This document shows positions 63,889 to 64,000 of a stretch of 64,000 bases of DNA, piece by piece. Under the pieces are notes generated by a model that was given only the letters and a program-made list of their open reading frames with translations, made no database searches and was not told where the DNA came from. The stretch lies in the NCBI GenBank assembly GCA_024036415.1, contig JAMWET010005075.1, positions 117,501 to 181,500 on the forward strand, in the 5' to 3' direction. A program made the position numbers and the translations under genes. Position 1 is the stretch's first letter; each line of letters opens with the position of its first letter. Source of the stretch: Prochilodus magdalenae (lineage: Eukaryota > Chordata > Actinopteri > Characiformes > Prochilodontidae).

Positions 63889-64000
63889 TGATGCACCGAA
63901 GTATCTGACCAGCGCCGATACTGACCTTAATAAACAAAGCAGGCATCAGACAGATGTGTCCGGTACACATTCGATACCATCTCCTAGCTGTGACAGCGCA
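63889..64000. mobile_element. hAT-like repeat, cut by the window end
   Basis: TAGTGATGCACCGAAGTATC followed by GCCGATACTGACC resembles the termini of fish hAT-derived repeats. It is related in style to the TAGAGATGCACCAATCC end at 17958. The rest lies outside the window. Confidence 0.35.

Larger units (their letters stand above)
57966..64000 (-). other. 5' part of rimkla intron 1
   Basis: No first exon of rimkla was found on the minus strand here, so the intron exceeds 6 kb. It contains a dispersed repeat (59300-59720, with GGTGATGGGAACCAG and an inverted GGTTCCCATTACCACC), AC microsatellites (60079-60109 and 60775-60802), a CT-rich tract (60465-60620), A-runs (60868-60889 and 60935-60951), the (GACA)n array (61353-61442), G-rich tracts (61287-61311 and 61989-62010), and a hAT-like end at 63889. 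Confidence 0.7.

Overview
The window looks like nuclear DNA from a bony fish (teleost). Its genes are split by GT-AG introns and encode proteins close to vertebrate SLC16A1, ZMYND12 and RIMKLA. The spacer is crowded with microsatellites and with fish-type DNA transposons (Tc1/mariner elements with direct repeats inside their inverted repeats, hAT-like pieces and short non-autonomous elements). The species cannot be named from the sequence. All exon joins below were read by eye from codon phase, splice signals and family resemblance; no transcript was available.

Layout: 1-1382 is a Tc1 element cut by the window start, followed by a hAT-like element (1486-2107) and a doubtful minus-strand exon (about 2089-2474). 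From 2.5 to 8.4 kb there is gene-free DNA with two copies of one miniature transposon family and long GA and TA repeats. A promoter-like block with a palindromic NRF1 site and a CCAAT box lies near 8.48 kb. Slc16a1 (plus strand) has four coding exons between 22724 and 31241 and a 3' UTR of about 2 kb ending near 33.27 kb; its first non-coding exon may be at the 8.5-kb promoter. A second Tc1 element (33837-35445), with almost identical 207-bp ends but a broken transposase, sits inside an older repeat.

Zmynd12 (plus strand, eight coding exons, 37045-46631) follows, with a ciliary X-box motif 323 bp upstream of its ATG. Its last intron holds a nested stack: a Tc1 element (43627-46129), a second Tc1 inside it (44726-46079), and inside that a poly-T block flanked by a 9-bp duplication. 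Rimkla (minus strand) occupies 50585-57965 with four coding exons; its first exon must lie beyond 64000. Zmynd12 and rimkla face tail to tail, as in human 1p34. The last 6 kb is rimkla intron 1, with simple repeats, a (GACA)n array and G-rich tracts.

The three genes are functionally unrelated: a plasma-membrane lactate/pyruvate-proton transporter, a sperm-flagellum/cilium protein, and a cytosolic ATP-grasp ligase making the neuropeptide N-acetylaspartylglutamate. No RNA gene, CRISPR array or recognisable viral sequence was seen. I found no clear new biological system; the most unusual structures are the nested transposons, the near-identical ends of the dead Tc1, and a few unassigned candidate exons.
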